64,000 nucleotides of DNA from HXMU1420-13 sp963691715. GTDB lineage: Bacteria > Bacteroidota > Rhodothermia > Balneolales > Balneolaceae. Positions 35,980-45,041 of this stretch are shown in pieces (within the stretch, counting starts at the first letter, position 1; every line of letters starts with the position of its first letter). The translations under genes were made by a program, and so were the position numbers. The notes beneath the pieces are model-generated. The model had not been told where the DNA came from and did no database searches. It worked only from the letters and a program-made list of their open reading frames with translations. The DNA lies in assembly GCA_963691715.1 (NCBI GenBank), contig OY829281.1:1736001-1800000 (forward strand), in the 5' to 3' direction.

Positions 35980-36312
35980 ATGAGAATCATAGGTACCTTT
36001 TTTTTTAGTTTTATATTTTTTTGTTCCATAAAAGCACAATCCTCACCTTCTTTAAATAAAAATACTTCATTTATATTTATACCAAAAAACATCAATTCTC
36101 ATCAACTGGAAATCTTTATTCCATCAACAAATAAAGTAAATTCAAATAAATTTCTTACTTCTGCTGGTTGCTTACTAGAAAATTTAAAATTTCAATCACA
36201 AACTGATAAATTTACTGCTATAGCTCCATTTGATTCCAGAGATTTTAAACCCCTCTCATTCGAAGAATTAAATACGGAAATCCAAAATCATTATTTGTTA
36301 ATGGATAATTAA
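35980..36312 (+). CDS. Small exported hypothetical protein
   Basis: This 110-residue protein starts with a hydrophobic signal peptide (FFFSFIFFCSIKAQ) and then a short, Asn/Ser-rich mature part with one Cys. I do not recognise a family. Its TAA is followed at once by the ATG of the enoyl-CoA hydratase gene, so the pair is translationally linked, though no functional link is evident. Its own upstream region includes the AT-rich stretch next to the insertion sequence. Confidence 0.6.
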   Translation: MRIIGTFFFSFIFFCSIKAQSSPSLNKNTSFIFIPKNINSHQLEIFIPSTNKVNSNKFLTSAGCLLENLKFQSQTDKFTAIAPFDSRDFKPLSFEELNTEIQNHYLLMDN

Positions 36313-37068
36313 ATGGAAGGTGAAATAAAGGTTAACATAACCAATCAAGTTGGTGAAATTATATTTCACCACCCAAAAAGTAATTCTTTGCCATCAAATC
36401 TACTCTTAGGACTTATCAATGAAATAAAATCTCTTAGCGCTAACAATTCTTGTGCTGTAATAAAACTTACCAGCAAAGGAACAACTTTTTGTGCTGGAGC
36501 TTCTTTAAATGAATTATTGGCCATTGAAAATGACAAACAAGCCACTGATTTCTTTTCTGGCTTTGGTTTCCTAATAGAAGCAATAAAAAATTGTCCAAAA
36601 TTTGTAATTGCTGAAGTGAATGGTAAAGCGGTAGGTGGAGGTGTTGGTATTATTGCAGCTTGTGATTATGTGGTGGCATTAGATTCAGCTTCAATAAAAC
36701 TTAGTGAACTTTCTATTGGTTTTGGACCATTTGTGATAGCACCATCTGTAATTAGAAAAATTGGAGTAACTGCCTTCAGTTCACTCACCATAGATTCAGA
36801 AAACTGGAAAACAGCAGAGTGGTGTTTTAATAAAGGTTTATATAATCATCTTGCATACAATCAAGAAGAGTTATCAAAAAAAACCTCTGAATTGTGTAGC
36901 ACTCTTGCCTCATACTCTAAACAAGCAATGAAAGAAATTAAAAAAATGCTTTGGGAAGGGACTAACAATCTTGAGAATATTCATAAGAAGCGTGCAGAGC
37001 TTTCAGGATCACTTTCACAATCTTCTCATGCTCAATCAATTTTATCTAAACTCAAAAAATCTATTTAG
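36313..37068 (+). CDS. Enoyl-CoA hydratase/isomerase family protein
   Basis: The 251-residue crotonase-fold protein has the oxyanion-hole blocks FCAGASLNELLAI and GKAVGGGVGIIAACD, and a catalytic-type Glu in LSELSIGFGP. Typical members hydrate trans-2-enoyl-CoA in beta-oxidation or leucine breakdown. The first catalytic Glu of canonical hydratases (often in the AVGGGCE region) is not present; the motif reads GGGVGII, so isomerase or specialised hydratase activity is possible. It starts directly at the stop of a small exported-protein gene and converges on the kinase gene. Confidence 0.85.
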   Translation: MEGEIKVNITNQVGEIIFHHPKSNSLPSNLLLGLINEIKSLSANNSCAVIKLTSKGTTFCAGASLNELLAIENDKQATDFFSGFGFLIEAIKNCPKFVIAEVNGKAVGGGVGIIAACDYVVALDSASIKLSELSIGFGPFVIAPSVIRKIGVTAFSSLTIDSENWKTAEWCFNKGLYNHLAYNQEELSKKTSELCSTLASYSKQAMKEIKKMLWEGTNNLENIHKKRAELSGSLSQSSHAQSILSKLKKSI

Positions 37069-37098
37069 GATTATCTAACAACTAAATGGTTCACATAA

Positions 37099-38910
37099 TT
37101 AATCATTATTAGCATTGATCGGAAACACAATGCGTATTCTATCAACTTTTCTACTCTCTAAATATTCTTCATAATAGGTACCACCCAGCTGATTAATAAG
37201 AGTTTTAATAAGGGTATATCCTAAAGTCATTTGCGTTGTGTTCATAGACGAGTGTTTTCCATTATGCTCTACAGAAAGCTCAACATTTAAATCCAGATGT
37301 TTTATTACAATATGGATATTTCCTCTAGAGCAATCATCAAAAGAATTTTTTAAACGATCAACAATAATTTCGCTTAATAACATTGAACAAGGTACAGCGA
37401 TATTAAGATCCAACAATAATTCTTCTGTATCTGTAGTAAAATTAATACCTTTATTAACAACTAAATCTAATTCTGAAAGTGATACGATTAAGTCATCTAC
37501 ATATTCTTTATAATTTATATTTGCAAGAGTTTCGCTTTGATAAAGCATCTCATGTACAAGAGAAATTGACTTAATGCGAGTTTGGCTATCCGTTAAGGCT
37601 TCCTCTACTTTTTTGTTATTTGATGATTGGCTCTGTAGTTCAAGGATTCCAGAAATAACTGCAAGGTTATTTTTTACTCTATGATGAATTTCTGCAAGTA
37701 AAATTTCTTTCTCTTTTAATGACGCTCGAATTCGTGCATTTGCTTTATTTCTTTCTGTTATATCTGTAGCAACTACTACTTTTCCTACAAATTCATCCTT
37801 TGAATTTATCAAATCACTTTCCGAGAATAAAACAGGTATTTTTCTCCCATGTTTAGTGGTCAATGTAGTCTCTATAGTGTGCTCAAGAATTGCCTTCGGT
37901 GAATTATGTTGTAAATTGGCTAGCTCTTCATCCAGTAGCTGTGTTAAGGGTTTCCCAATTAGTTTTTTTTTCTTGTATGCCAATAAATCACTAGCAGATT
38001 TATTAAGGCCTACAATATCACCTAGTTCGTCTGTAACAATTAATGCCTCCTGAATTGACTCGATAATATTATCGAGATAATCTCGAGCTAAGGTTCTTTT
38101 CTGTAAGTTAGAGGCCATTTTATTAAATGTCGAAGTTAAATCACCTATCTCATCATTTGTTTTAACTTCCACCCTTTCATCTAAGTTGCCTTTTCCAAAT
38201 GCAAGAGCTCCAACACTTAGATTTTTCAGAGGGTTTACAATTGAATTATAAATAAATAGAGCAACTCCAAGTGATAGAAAAATAAGTATAATGGTTATTA
38301 CTATAATAAATAAACTCGCTCTCCTCAATTGAATATCTAGTTTTGAATTCTCTTGAATTTGCTGATTCATTACATCTTCTCTTAAATGAGATATGGCTGG
38401 AATAATATTATTACTAAAGTAAGGAGTTAGGGAATTGCTAAACATATGATGTGATTGGGATTTATTTTCTTTTCTAAATTCTAACCACTCGATACTTAAC
38501 TGTTCATAGAATTGGAAATTTCGTTGTAGTTCTTCAAAATCATCTGTTAAGTGTGTCTGATATAATTCATGATGTACTAAAATAGTACCCTCTAAATCAA
38601 TTATATGGGATTTAATCTCTTCAATAATTACCCCAAAATTTTGAATCAGTACTTTTTCAGTAGGCGATTGTAATTCGATCGTTGGTATGACTTCTGATTG
38701 AGATTCCTTGAGTTCAATAAGTAAGATTAAGGATTGGTACAGCCTATTTTCTAATTTAGCTGTTTGCTCAACCATACTTGTTGTTTCTACATTTTTTTGC
38801 ACTAATTGATTAAGAATGGAATTTGTATACCAATTAGAAGTAACACCTATTGTTGCTATCACTAAACTTAGTGAAAATATGCTTAATAAAATTTTCGGGC
38901 CTAAACTCAT
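37099..38910 (-). CDS. HAMP-PAS-HisKA_2 sensor histidine kinase with eroded ATP-binding domain
   Basis: The 603-residue membrane protein has two transmembrane helices (about 7-28 and 198-225) flanking a periplasmic sensor. HAMP (PLKNLSVGALAFGKGNLDE), a PAS domain (about 285-390) and a HisKA_2 dimer domain with the phospho-His in IHHRVKNNLAVI follow. The C-terminal HATPase region is unusual. The N box that should read NELVTNALKH is SEIIVDRLKN, and the Asp of the G1 box is replaced by His in VEHNGKHSS. ATP binding may be lost. No response regulator gene is adjacent. It may be a pseudokinase, or phosphorylated by a partner. Confidence 0.85.
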   Translation of the reverse strand: MSLGPKILLSIFSLSLVIATIGVTSNWYTNSILNQLVQKNVETTSMVEQTAKLENRLYQSLILLIELKESQSEVIPTIELQSPTEKVLIQNFGVIIEEIKSHIIDLEGTILVHHELYQTHLTDDFEELQRNFQFYEQLSIEWLEFRKENKSQSHHMFSNSLTPYFSNNIIPAISHLREDVMNQQIQENSKLDIQLRRASLFIIVITIILIFLSLGVALFIYNSIVNPLKNLSVGALAFGKGNLDERVEVKTNDEIGDLTSTFNKMASNLQKRTLARDYLDNIIESIQEALIVTDELGDIVGLNKSASDLLAYKKKKLIGKPLTQLLDEELANLQHNSPKAILEHTIETTLTTKHGRKIPVLFSESDLINSKDEFVGKVVVATDITERNKANARIRASLKEKEILLAEIHHRVKNNLAVISGILELQSQSSNNKKVEEALTDSQTRIKSISLVHEMLYQSETLANINYKEYVDDLIVSLSELDLVVNKGINFTTDTEELLLDLNIAVPCSMLLSEIIVDRLKNSFDDCSRGNIHIVIKHLDLNVELSVEHNGKHSSMNTTQMTLGYTLIKTLINQLGGTYYEEYLESRKVDRIRIVFPINANND

Positions 38911-38922
38911 ACCGTAATTATA

Positions 38923-38988
38923 TTACAAGAAAATAATTCAAAATTCCTGTAAAGTATTTAGCTATAATATTATAGTTGATTCTTGTAA
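38923..38988. repeat. Nested inverted repeats upstream of the kinase gene
   Basis: An outer pair TTACAAGAA (38923-38931) and TTCTTGTAA (38980-38988) encloses the perfect 14-bp palindrome CTATAATATTATAG (38962-38975). The element starts 13 bp upstream of the leftward kinase start codon, so it could be a regulatory site. Confidence 0.4.
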
Positions 38989-39113
38989 CTCTGTTTAAGA
39001 GATGTTCTAATGAGGTTAAATATCTTTATCAAATAAAATTTATTTAACTGATTTTTCCACTGACATTTTTGTTGTTAGTTTTGCAAGCCGGGATAGTAAT
39101 TCAGTTAGTTTCA

Positions 39114-40232
39114 TTAAATATGCGATAATTCTTTTTCGATTATTTCTTTAAACAATTTCTTAAAGTGCTCCATTTCTTCTGGTAACCCAATAGTAATTCT
39201 TATACATTTTGGCAACCCAAATCCTTTAATATGACGAAGAATAACTCCTTGTTCTAACAATTTTTGAGTAATATGAAATGCATCCTTCTCACTTGGCAAT
39301 TCAATCATCACAAAATTGGCAGCTGATTTAGAATATGTTATGCCAAGTTGATCAAAAAAGGTATATAATTCTTGTTTACCTTGTTCAACGATTGATACAC
39401 TATTTTTTAAAAAATCTTGGTCTTCAAATGCAGCTAATGCAGCTGCTTGTCCTAAAGAACCAGGTTCAAATGCCAACCTAGTTTTCTTTAGAAAACTGAT
39501 TACATTAGAATCAGCAATAGCGTAACCTACCCGAAAACCTGCCAATCCATATCCTTTAGAAAAGGTTCTTAAAACAATTAAGTTTTCCTGATTGTAACTT
39601 AATACAGCCGGATAATCATTTAAAAAATGGGCATATTCATAATAAGCCTCATCCATTACAATTAATATATGCCTTGGAACCACAGAAAGTAGCCATTCAA
39701 ATTCGTCTTTTGTTATATAAGTGCCCGTAGGATTGTTTGGATTGGCGATATATAACATTTTAGTATTTTCATCTATGGCGTTAACCATTGCTTTTAAATC
39801 GAACCGAAAATTTTTTGAAATGGGTATCTTCTTGACCTTCACACCACGAATATTAGCCTGAATAAACACTCCGATAAAAGTAGCATCAGAGGTAATTACA
39901 TTTTCTTTGTTTAAAAAAAATGAACGAAATAACCCTGCCAACATACTTTCAGAGCCTGCACCAAAAACTACTTTATTTTCAGTTATCCCATAACGAGATG
40001 AAATCGCGGATCTTAATTTAAGTGCCTCAGGGTCTGGATAATCATGAACTGTTTCTAAAGCGTTTAAAACTGCCACATCTACCTTAGAACTTCTACCAAA
40101 CCTATTTTCATTAGATGCTAACTTTAAAATTCGAGAAGGTTTATATTCTTTACGTACTTCGGCAATAGTTTTACCTGGCACATATGCTTTTAAGTCTTTT
40201 ATATTTTCAGGGACTAGTGCTCTTTTTTTCAT
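39114..40232 (-). CDS. hisC: Histidinol-phosphate aminotransferase
   Basis: The 372-residue PLP aminotransferase (fold type I) carries the HisC blocks LASNENRFG, ANPNNPTGTYI, VMDEAYYEY and the PLP Lys in RTFSKGYGLAGFRVGY. The C-terminal Arg needed for carboxylate or phosphate contact lies in IRITIGLPEE. HisC converts imidazole acetol phosphate to histidinol phosphate in histidine synthesis and may also act on aromatic amino acids. It stands alone rather than in a his operon, which is common in this group, and has its own strong promoter upstream (40254-40285). Confidence 0.9.
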   Translation of the reverse strand: MKKRALVPENIKDLKAYVPGKTIAEVRKEYKPSRILKLASNENRFGRSSKVDVAVLNALETVHDYPDPEALKLRSAISSRYGITENKVVFGAGSESMLAGLFRSFFLNKENVITSDATFIGVFIQANIRGVKVKKIPISKNFRFDLKAMVNAIDENTKMLYIANPNNPTGTYITKDEFEWLLSVVPRHILIVMDEAYYEYAHFLNDYPAVLSYNQENLIVLRTFSKGYGLAGFRVGYAIADSNVISFLKKTRLAFEPGSLGQAAALAAFEDQDFLKNSVSIVEQGKQELYTFFDQLGITYSKSAANFVMIELPSEKDAFHITQKLLEQGVILRHIKGFGLPKCIRITIGLPEEMEHFKKLFKEIIEKELSHI

Positions 40233-40253
40233 TTAGTGATCCAACTTTTTCAA

Positions 40254-40285
40254 CTAAGATAAGGATGATCATCAAATCAATACAA
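40254..40285 (-). promoter_or_regulatory. Bacteroidota-type promoter of hisC
   Basis: Reading leftward, TTG at 40285-40283 is followed after 21 bases by TATCTTAG at 40261-40254. The -7 box is identical to that of the rplU promoter. The hisC start codon lies 21 bases downstream. Confidence 0.6.
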
Positions 40286-40327
40286 TTTTTAGTTTTTTTA
40301 TACCAGAATTTATTTACAATTTAAAAT

Positions 40328-41017
40328 ATGCAGAAATATATAGTAACAGGTGCCAGTAAAGGTATTGGATATGCCACAACAATTTCTTTACTAGAAAGAG
40401 GAGATAAAGTCATAGCTGTTGCAAGAAGTGAGAAAATATTATCAAAATTAACCAAAAAACATAGAGAATCTGTTATTCCAGTAGCCGTAGATATTTCAAC
40501 AGCAGCTGGTTTAAAAAAAATTATTAGCGTTTCAAAAGATCAGAATGGAATTGACGGCTTAATTAACAACGCGGCAATTTTAATAAATAAACCTTTTAAA
40601 GAGTTAACCATTGAAGAATGGAAGCATCACTTTGAAATAAATTTATTTGCTGTTGTTAATTTGATTCAATCACTTTTACCATATTTCAATAAAAATGCGC
40701 ATATACTTAATGTTGGTAGCATGGGGGGGTATCAAGGCTCTGTTAAATTCGAAGGACTTTCTGCTTACAGTGGAACTAAAGCTGCTTTAGCAAATTTAAC
40801 TGAATCGCTTGCTCTTGAATTATCTAATGATCAAATCAGAGTAAATTGTTTAGCATTAGGCACAGTATCTACCGAAATGCAACAAATTGCATTTCCAAAT
40901 ATCAAACCAAGTGTTTCAGCGAAAATGATGGGCGAATACATTGCAAATTTTATAACTTCTAATGGGAAATTATTTAATGGAAAAATTATTCCAGTAGCCT
41001 TAAATAATCCTATTTGA
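40328..41017 (+). CDS. Short-chain dehydrogenase/reductase family protein
   Basis: This 229-residue Rossmann enzyme has the cofactor motif TGASKGIGYA, the NNAAIL strand and the catalytic Ser (NVGSMGGY) and YSGTK (Tyr-x-x-x-Lys) residues. A short C-terminus (ALNNPI) replaces the longer tail of fatty-acid reductases. The cofactor is probably NADP(H), judged from basic residues after the first strand (VARSEK). The substrate is unknown. It is divergent from hisC. Confidence 0.9.
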   Translation: MQKYIVTGASKGIGYATTISLLERGDKVIAVARSEKILSKLTKKHRESVIPVAVDISTAAGLKKIISVSKDQNGIDGLINNAAILINKPFKELTIEEWKHHFEINLFAVVNLIQSLLPYFNKNAHILNVGSMGGYQGSVKFEGLSAYSGTKAALANLTESLALELSNDQIRVNCLALGTVSTEMQQIAFPNIKPSVSAKMMGEYIANFITSNGKLFNGKIIPVALNNPI

Positions 41018-41065
41018 TATGAGAAGATAGATCCTCTTTTTTACTATATTTACAAAAAACCAAAT

Positions 41066-41764
41066 ATGAGAAATTTTAAACTTTCATTATTAGTATTAAC
41101 AATTTGTTTGAGCTTAGTTGTTGTAAATGTACAAGCTCAAAGTGTTCAAATTCTTGGATCAAATACTTTGAATGGTGCAATAAATGGTGTAGTTCTTGGA
41201 GGTGCGTCTATGTTAATGACGAATAAAAAAGTTAATGCTCCTTTCAATAAAAACTTAGAAGATCTATATGCACTACAGGTAGGCTTAGGCCTTGGAACTC
41301 TTTTTGGTGTTGGAATAGGTGCATATGATGTATATAGCGGAGAAGGTAAAGATATGATTGTCTCTGGTTTTTTTAATGATGGTAATAATAGTTCTATTAT
41401 TTTGTTAATGGATACATTTTATGGAGCTGCTGGAGGTGGGTTAATAGCTATGTCATTAAGTTTGGTTTCTAATGAGCCTTTAATTGATGCAACAAAATAT
41501 GGTTTAGGGTTAGGTGCATTTATAGGGTTTGGGTTCGGTATTATTGATTCATTTATCATAGCCGAACGATCAAATGAACCATTAACTTTCAATTATTCAT
41601 TACCTAAGAATGCAGAAGGTTTAGCGACTGTTTCATTCGATAATGACACATCCATAGGATTAATTAACCCTACCCTTATCTCGAATTTTGAATCAAAAAA
41701 TAATGGTGTTGTTTTAGCATATCGTCCAGCAATCGAATTAATTAATGTGAGGTTGAATTTTTAA
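41066..41764 (+). CDS. Exported hypothetical protein with glycine-rich hydrophobic segments
   Basis: The 232-residue product has an N-terminal signal peptide (ending VNVQAQ). Two glycine-rich hydrophobic blocks follow at around 72-95 (VGLGLGTLFGVGIGAYDVYSG) and 145-165, so it may be an outer-membrane or inner-membrane-linked protein. I do not recognise a family. A TATATTTA box 13 bp before the ATG may be part of a promoter. Its last codons overlap the leftward SGNH gene by 4 bases. Confidence 0.6.
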   Translation: MRNFKLSLLVLTICLSLVVVNVQAQSVQILGSNTLNGAINGVVLGGASMLMTNKKVNAPFNKNLEDLYALQVGLGLGTLFGVGIGAYDVYSGEGKDMIVSGFFNDGNNSSIILLMDTFYGAAGGGLIAMSLSLVSNEPLIDATKYGLGLGAFIGFGFGIIDSFIIAERSNEPLTFNYSLPKNAEGLATVSFDNDTSIGLINPTLISNFESKNNGVVLAYRPAIELINVRLNF

Positions 41765-42606
41765 TTTTTTAGACTAGCAAACCCTTTTAGTAGCTCTCTT
41801 GCTGTATTAATATGTCCAATTAATGAGTGGTTTAAACCATCACTGATATAGTTCCACGGATCAGGTTTTTTACCCATCCTCTTACCTTGAGGATCTACTA
41901 TAACTCCTTTTTTTCCTGCAATAATATCTATTAACTGATTAACCTCTTTATTCTCTATGATAAACTCATAAAATGGGTGAGCTTCGATTAATTCGGAAAT
42001 TATTGGAGTTGGTGTTATCCACACAATTTCATTAGAAATATTATCAGTAAGAACTTCTTGTATCGAATTTAAATTTTCCCAAGTTTCAGACAAAGGAAGT
42101 AAAGTTCTATGCTGAGTGATATTTAATCTTTGAAGATCAAAAGTACCTAAATTTATTATTACCCAGTCTGGTTCATGCAATAAAATATCTCTATCCACTC
42201 TTCTTAATGCTTCTGATGTTGTATTACCTGAAATCCCAGCATTGATGAAATTAAACTGTGCATTATCTATCGTAATTTCTAGTATTTCCTTAAGAATTTG
42301 AAACCAACCTTGATCATCTTCTGTTGTGGAATCTCCAAAACCTACAATAGTTTCATTTCCATCAAAAGGTAACTTCTGAATTAATTCTATTATATCCTCT
42401 TCTTTTAAAAGTTCAAGTGCAGCTTTTTTTGCATTATTTTGCGCTTTAACCCTTGCTGACTTTAAATCTTCATTATTAATACCTAGAATTTTAGCTTCTA
42501 TACTTTTTTCACTTTTCCCTGGCATTAAAGGGAATCGTTTTTCAAAATGAAAAAAAGGTAAAATAAATTGTTCTATTATTGTTTTTTCTTCTTTACTACT
42601 TTTCAT
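41761..42606 (-). CDS. SGNH/GDSL-type hydrolase with altered Asn block
   Basis: The 281-residue protein has the GDST nucleophile block (IVGFGDSTTEDDQ), a Gly block FINAGISGNTTSE, and a C-terminal DGLNHSLIGH. The third block, normally GTND, is GTFD here (INLGTFDLQR): the oxyanion Asn is missing. The N-terminal 90 residues are helical and not part of the usual fold. An esterase role is therefore uncertain. It follows the sirtuin gene by 10 bp when the latter is read through its frameshift, which supports one transcript. Confidence 0.7.
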   Translation of the reverse strand: MKSSKEEKTIIEQFILPFFHFEKRFPLMPGKSEKSIEAKILGINNEDLKSARVKAQNNAKKAALELLKEEDIIELIQKLPFDGNETIVGFGDSTTEDDQGWFQILKEILEITIDNAQFNFINAGISGNTTSEALRRVDRDILLHEPDWVIINLGTFDLQRLNITQHRTLLPLSETWENLNSIQEVLTDNISNEIVWITPTPIISELIEAHPFYEFIIENKEVNQLIDIIAGKKGVIVDPQGKRMGKKPDPWNYISDGLNHSLIGHINTARELLKGFASLKN

Positions 42607-42615
42607 GTAAAATTT

Positions 42616-42735
42616 TTAAAGTATTTCAAATAATTCCATAACTCCTTCAGTCGCAAACTTCTTTATATGAACCCAATTTTCATATGATTTCAATTCAGGA
42701 TTTTTCGGATCAATTATATATTTTTGAGTTTTTTA
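42616..42735 (-). pseudogene. Out-of-frame C-terminus of the sirtuin gene
   Basis: After the six-A run at 42729-42734 (minus strand), the main frame ends in TAA within 5 codons. The neighbouring frame instead continues TQKYIIDPKNPELKSYENWV and onward to a natural TAA at 42616-42618. This restores a sirtuin of about 227 residues, the expected length. One extra A in the run would join the frames. A sequencing error, a slippage site or a real mutation are all possible. Confidence 0.8.
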
Positions 42736-43298
42736 GACGCATGGTATACTAAGTTTGCTGCAGGATACACTTCGAGGGAGGTTCCAATGACTATTAAGTA
42801 ATCTGCATTTTTTATAATGTTTGCAGCGGTTTCAATTAATGGAACCATCTCCCCAAACCAAACTATTGCTGGTCTTAACTGGCAACCATCCTCAGCCATA
42901 TCTCCTATAGCTATATCTTTATATTGTATGTCAACTAATATTTTGGTATTAATTTCACTTCTAGCTTTAGTTAATTCACCATGTAAATGAATTATGTTCG
43001 AGGAACCTACTCTCTCATGTAAATCATCTACATTTTGAGTAATAATAGTAACATCATGGTTTTTCTCTAGTTTTGCTAAAAAGAGATGAGCTTTGTTCGG
43101 TTTAACATTTAAAAGCTGTTTTCTTCTCTTATTGTAAAACTCCAAAACATTTTCCGGGTTTTTATACCAACCATCAATACTTGCTACCTCTGAAATATCG
43201 TGACCATCCCATAAACCTCCAGAATCACGAAATGTTGAAAGACCACTTTCGGCACTAATTCCAGCACCTGTAAGAACAACTATTTTTTTACTTTGCAT
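42714..43298 (-). CDS. Sir2-family NAD-dependent deacylase, frameshifted near the C-terminus
   Basis: A 194-residue sirtuin with the NAD motif GAGISAESGLSTFRDSGGLW, the catalytic NVDDLHERVG and IIHLHGEL (His), and VIGTSLEVYPAANL. FYNKRR carries the Tyr and Arg that favour succinyl or malonyl substrates in class III sirtuins. The zinc-binding cysteines are absent, as in some bacterial sirtuins. The visible frame ends early at 42714; the last 38 or so residues are encoded in another frame. The start overlaps the end of the acyl-CoA dehydrogenase gene by 11 bases. Confidence 0.88.
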   Translation of the reverse strand: MQSKKIVVLTGAGISAESGLSTFRDSGGLWDGHDISEVASIDGWYKNPENVLEFYNKRRKQLLNVKPNKAHLFLAKLEKNHDVTIITQNVDDLHERVGSSNIIHLHGELTKARSEINTKILVDIQYKDIAIGDMAEDGCQLRPAIVWFGEMVPLIETAANIIKNADYLIVIGTSLEVYPAANLVYHASKKLKNI

Positions 43299-44790
43299 TC
43301 ACCAATTGAAGGTTGAACCATGAACTTTCTATCTGAAAGTCTTCAACTACCTGGCTAAGTGTATCACTTTTAAATGATGATAAAATACTTTTTATTTCAA
43401 GTTGTAGGTTATCTAGTGCATTATTGATTAATTGATTATTGAATCCTTTATCACCTAAATCTAAAGTAAGCTCCATCGATATCAACCTACCTAAAGCCTC
43501 CCCTAATTGAACTAATTTTCTTTGAGGCATTTTTGTATCTATCTCAAAATTTAATATCTCTTTAAAGTAATCTGACGAACGAATTGTTAGGTCATAATCT
43601 TTAAGGAAGTCGTACAGATTTTTACTTTTCAATTTTCTCATCATCTTTAGTATCGATTCCGATATCTGCTGGTACAAAATATCGTTGGATCCTTCAAAAA
43701 TCTGGAATGGTCTACTATCAACTGTTGATCGCCCTGCTATGTGATCTAATCTATAACCTTTAGCACCTGAAAGTTGTAATAAAGATTGAGAAGCTTTCTG
43801 CATATAATCTGTAAGTACTGTTTTAATTGCATTAGCCTCTACATCCATACGTGATGTATTTTTATGCAATGGGACATTTGTACTTGTAAAATTGCACATT
43901 GCTGAACAAACAGTAAAATATGATTGGATTTTTGCTACTCTGGCCTTCACTTGATCGTATCCAATTAAACTAGTTCCCCCTACTATTCTAGTTTTACAAT
44001 GCTCAATAGCTTCTTCCATCATTCTTCGGAGAAAGCCCATACCCATTCCTGGAAATTGAAGTCTTGATCGGTGTAACAAATCTAACATTAGGGTTATTCC
44101 TGTACTTTTAGACTCCAATTTATGATCAGCAGGAACTTCGATATTTATCTCATTTTTTCCATATGGGAGCATATATAATCCAAGATTATTATAATACTCC
44201 TTCACATCAATACCACCATTCCTAGTGTCATGTACAAAAAATGATATATCTCTACTCAGTGTACCATTTGAGTCTTTTTCTCTCGCCGTCATTAACCAAT
44301 AATCAGCCATTCCAGTAAGACCTGCCCAATGTTTTAATCCTTCAATTTTATAAGTATTTTTTTCAGAATTATATTGATAACCGGTTTTCATTTTGAGAGC
44401 TTCTGAACCATAATCAGGTTCTGTAATCATTAAACCTCCCAATTTATTTCGATTTATTACTCGATCATATATCGATTTTTTTACATCTTCAGTTGCATAA
44501 TTTGCTATAGGTTGCAAAAATAATGCGCCATTAATCCCCATCATCAATGATAATGGCAGAGACTCATACGAACTTGCTTCTAACATAGCTAATGCTTCTG
44601 CTGTATGACCTCCGTATCCACCATATTCTGATGGGATAAATGCAGCTAGAGGCATTTCATTAAGAATTTTAGCTAATGAATCATCAGAGATACCCCGTTT
44701 AAGCGAACTTTTATTGGTCTCCTTATACTTATTAAAAATATCTGATAATTTGCTTTTATATTGGTTTAAAAACGATTCAAAGTCGATCAT
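43288..44790 (-). CDS. Divergent acyl-CoA dehydrogenase
   Basis: The 500-residue product keeps the acyl-CoA dehydrogenase plan but is longer and more divergent than the two near the left end. Visible parts are MPLAAFIPSEYGGYGGHTAE, an FAD signature GLMITEPDYGSEA, and FEGSNDILYQQISESIL with a catalytic-type Glu. About 120 extra C-terminal residues are helical and unrelated to the others. The substrate is unknown. It is followed by the sirtuin with an 11-base overlap; acyl-lysine removal and acyl-CoA metabolism could be linked, but that is speculation. Confidence 0.82.
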   Translation of the reverse strand: MIDFESFLNQYKSKLSDIFNKYKETNKSSLKRGISDDSLAKILNEMPLAAFIPSEYGGYGGHTAEALAMLEASSYESLPLSLMMGINGALFLQPIANYATEDVKKSIYDRVINRNKLGGLMITEPDYGSEALKMKTGYQYNSEKNTYKIEGLKHWAGLTGMADYWLMTAREKDSNGTLSRDISFFVHDTRNGGIDVKEYYNNLGLYMLPYGKNEINIEVPADHKLESKSTGITLMLDLLHRSRLQFPGMGMGFLRRMMEEAIEHCKTRIVGGTSLIGYDQVKARVAKIQSYFTVCSAMCNFTSTNVPLHKNTSRMDVEANAIKTVLTDYMQKASQSLLQLSGAKGYRLDHIAGRSTVDSRPFQIFEGSNDILYQQISESILKMMRKLKSKNLYDFLKDYDLTIRSSDYFKEILNFEIDTKMPQRKLVQLGEALGRLISMELTLDLGDKGFNNQLINNALDNLQLEIKSILSSFKSDTLSQVVEDFQIESSWFNLQLVNAK

Positions 44791-44868
44791 TATAAGTTCT
44801 GTAATTTATGAAAGATGTAATATACAATTTTAAACAAAAGCAAACGAGTTACTATTCCTTTATATAAA

Positions 44869-44903
44869 CAAAAAAACCCCGATCTAAGGAAGACGGGGTT
44901 TTA
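44869..44903 (-). terminator. Intrinsic terminator of the rRNA operon
   Basis: On the minus strand CCCCG (44898-44894) pairs with CGGGG (44881-44877), extended by A-T pairs, and is followed by a run of T residues (44876-44870). It lies just beyond the 5S gene. Confidence 0.93.
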
Positions 44904-44911
44904 AAAAAAGG

Positions 44912-45020
44912 GAGAGGCGGCGACCTACTCTACCGCTGTTGCAGTACCATCGGCGCTGCAGGGCTTAACGTCCGTGTTCGGGATGGGAACGGGTGGGGCC
45001 CCTGCGCAATAGCCACCTCA
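44912..45020 (-). rRNA. rrf: 5S ribosomal RNA
   Basis: Read leftward, the RNA starts TGAGGTGGC and ends GCCGCCTC, which pair as helix I. It carries the conserved CCCATCCCGAACACG and GATGGTACTGC parts. The length is about 109 bases; the exact ends are estimated from helix I. It is the last gene of the rRNA operon, directly before the terminator. Confidence 0.95.
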
Positions 45021-45041
45021 ATAAGATCAATAAAAAAGATG

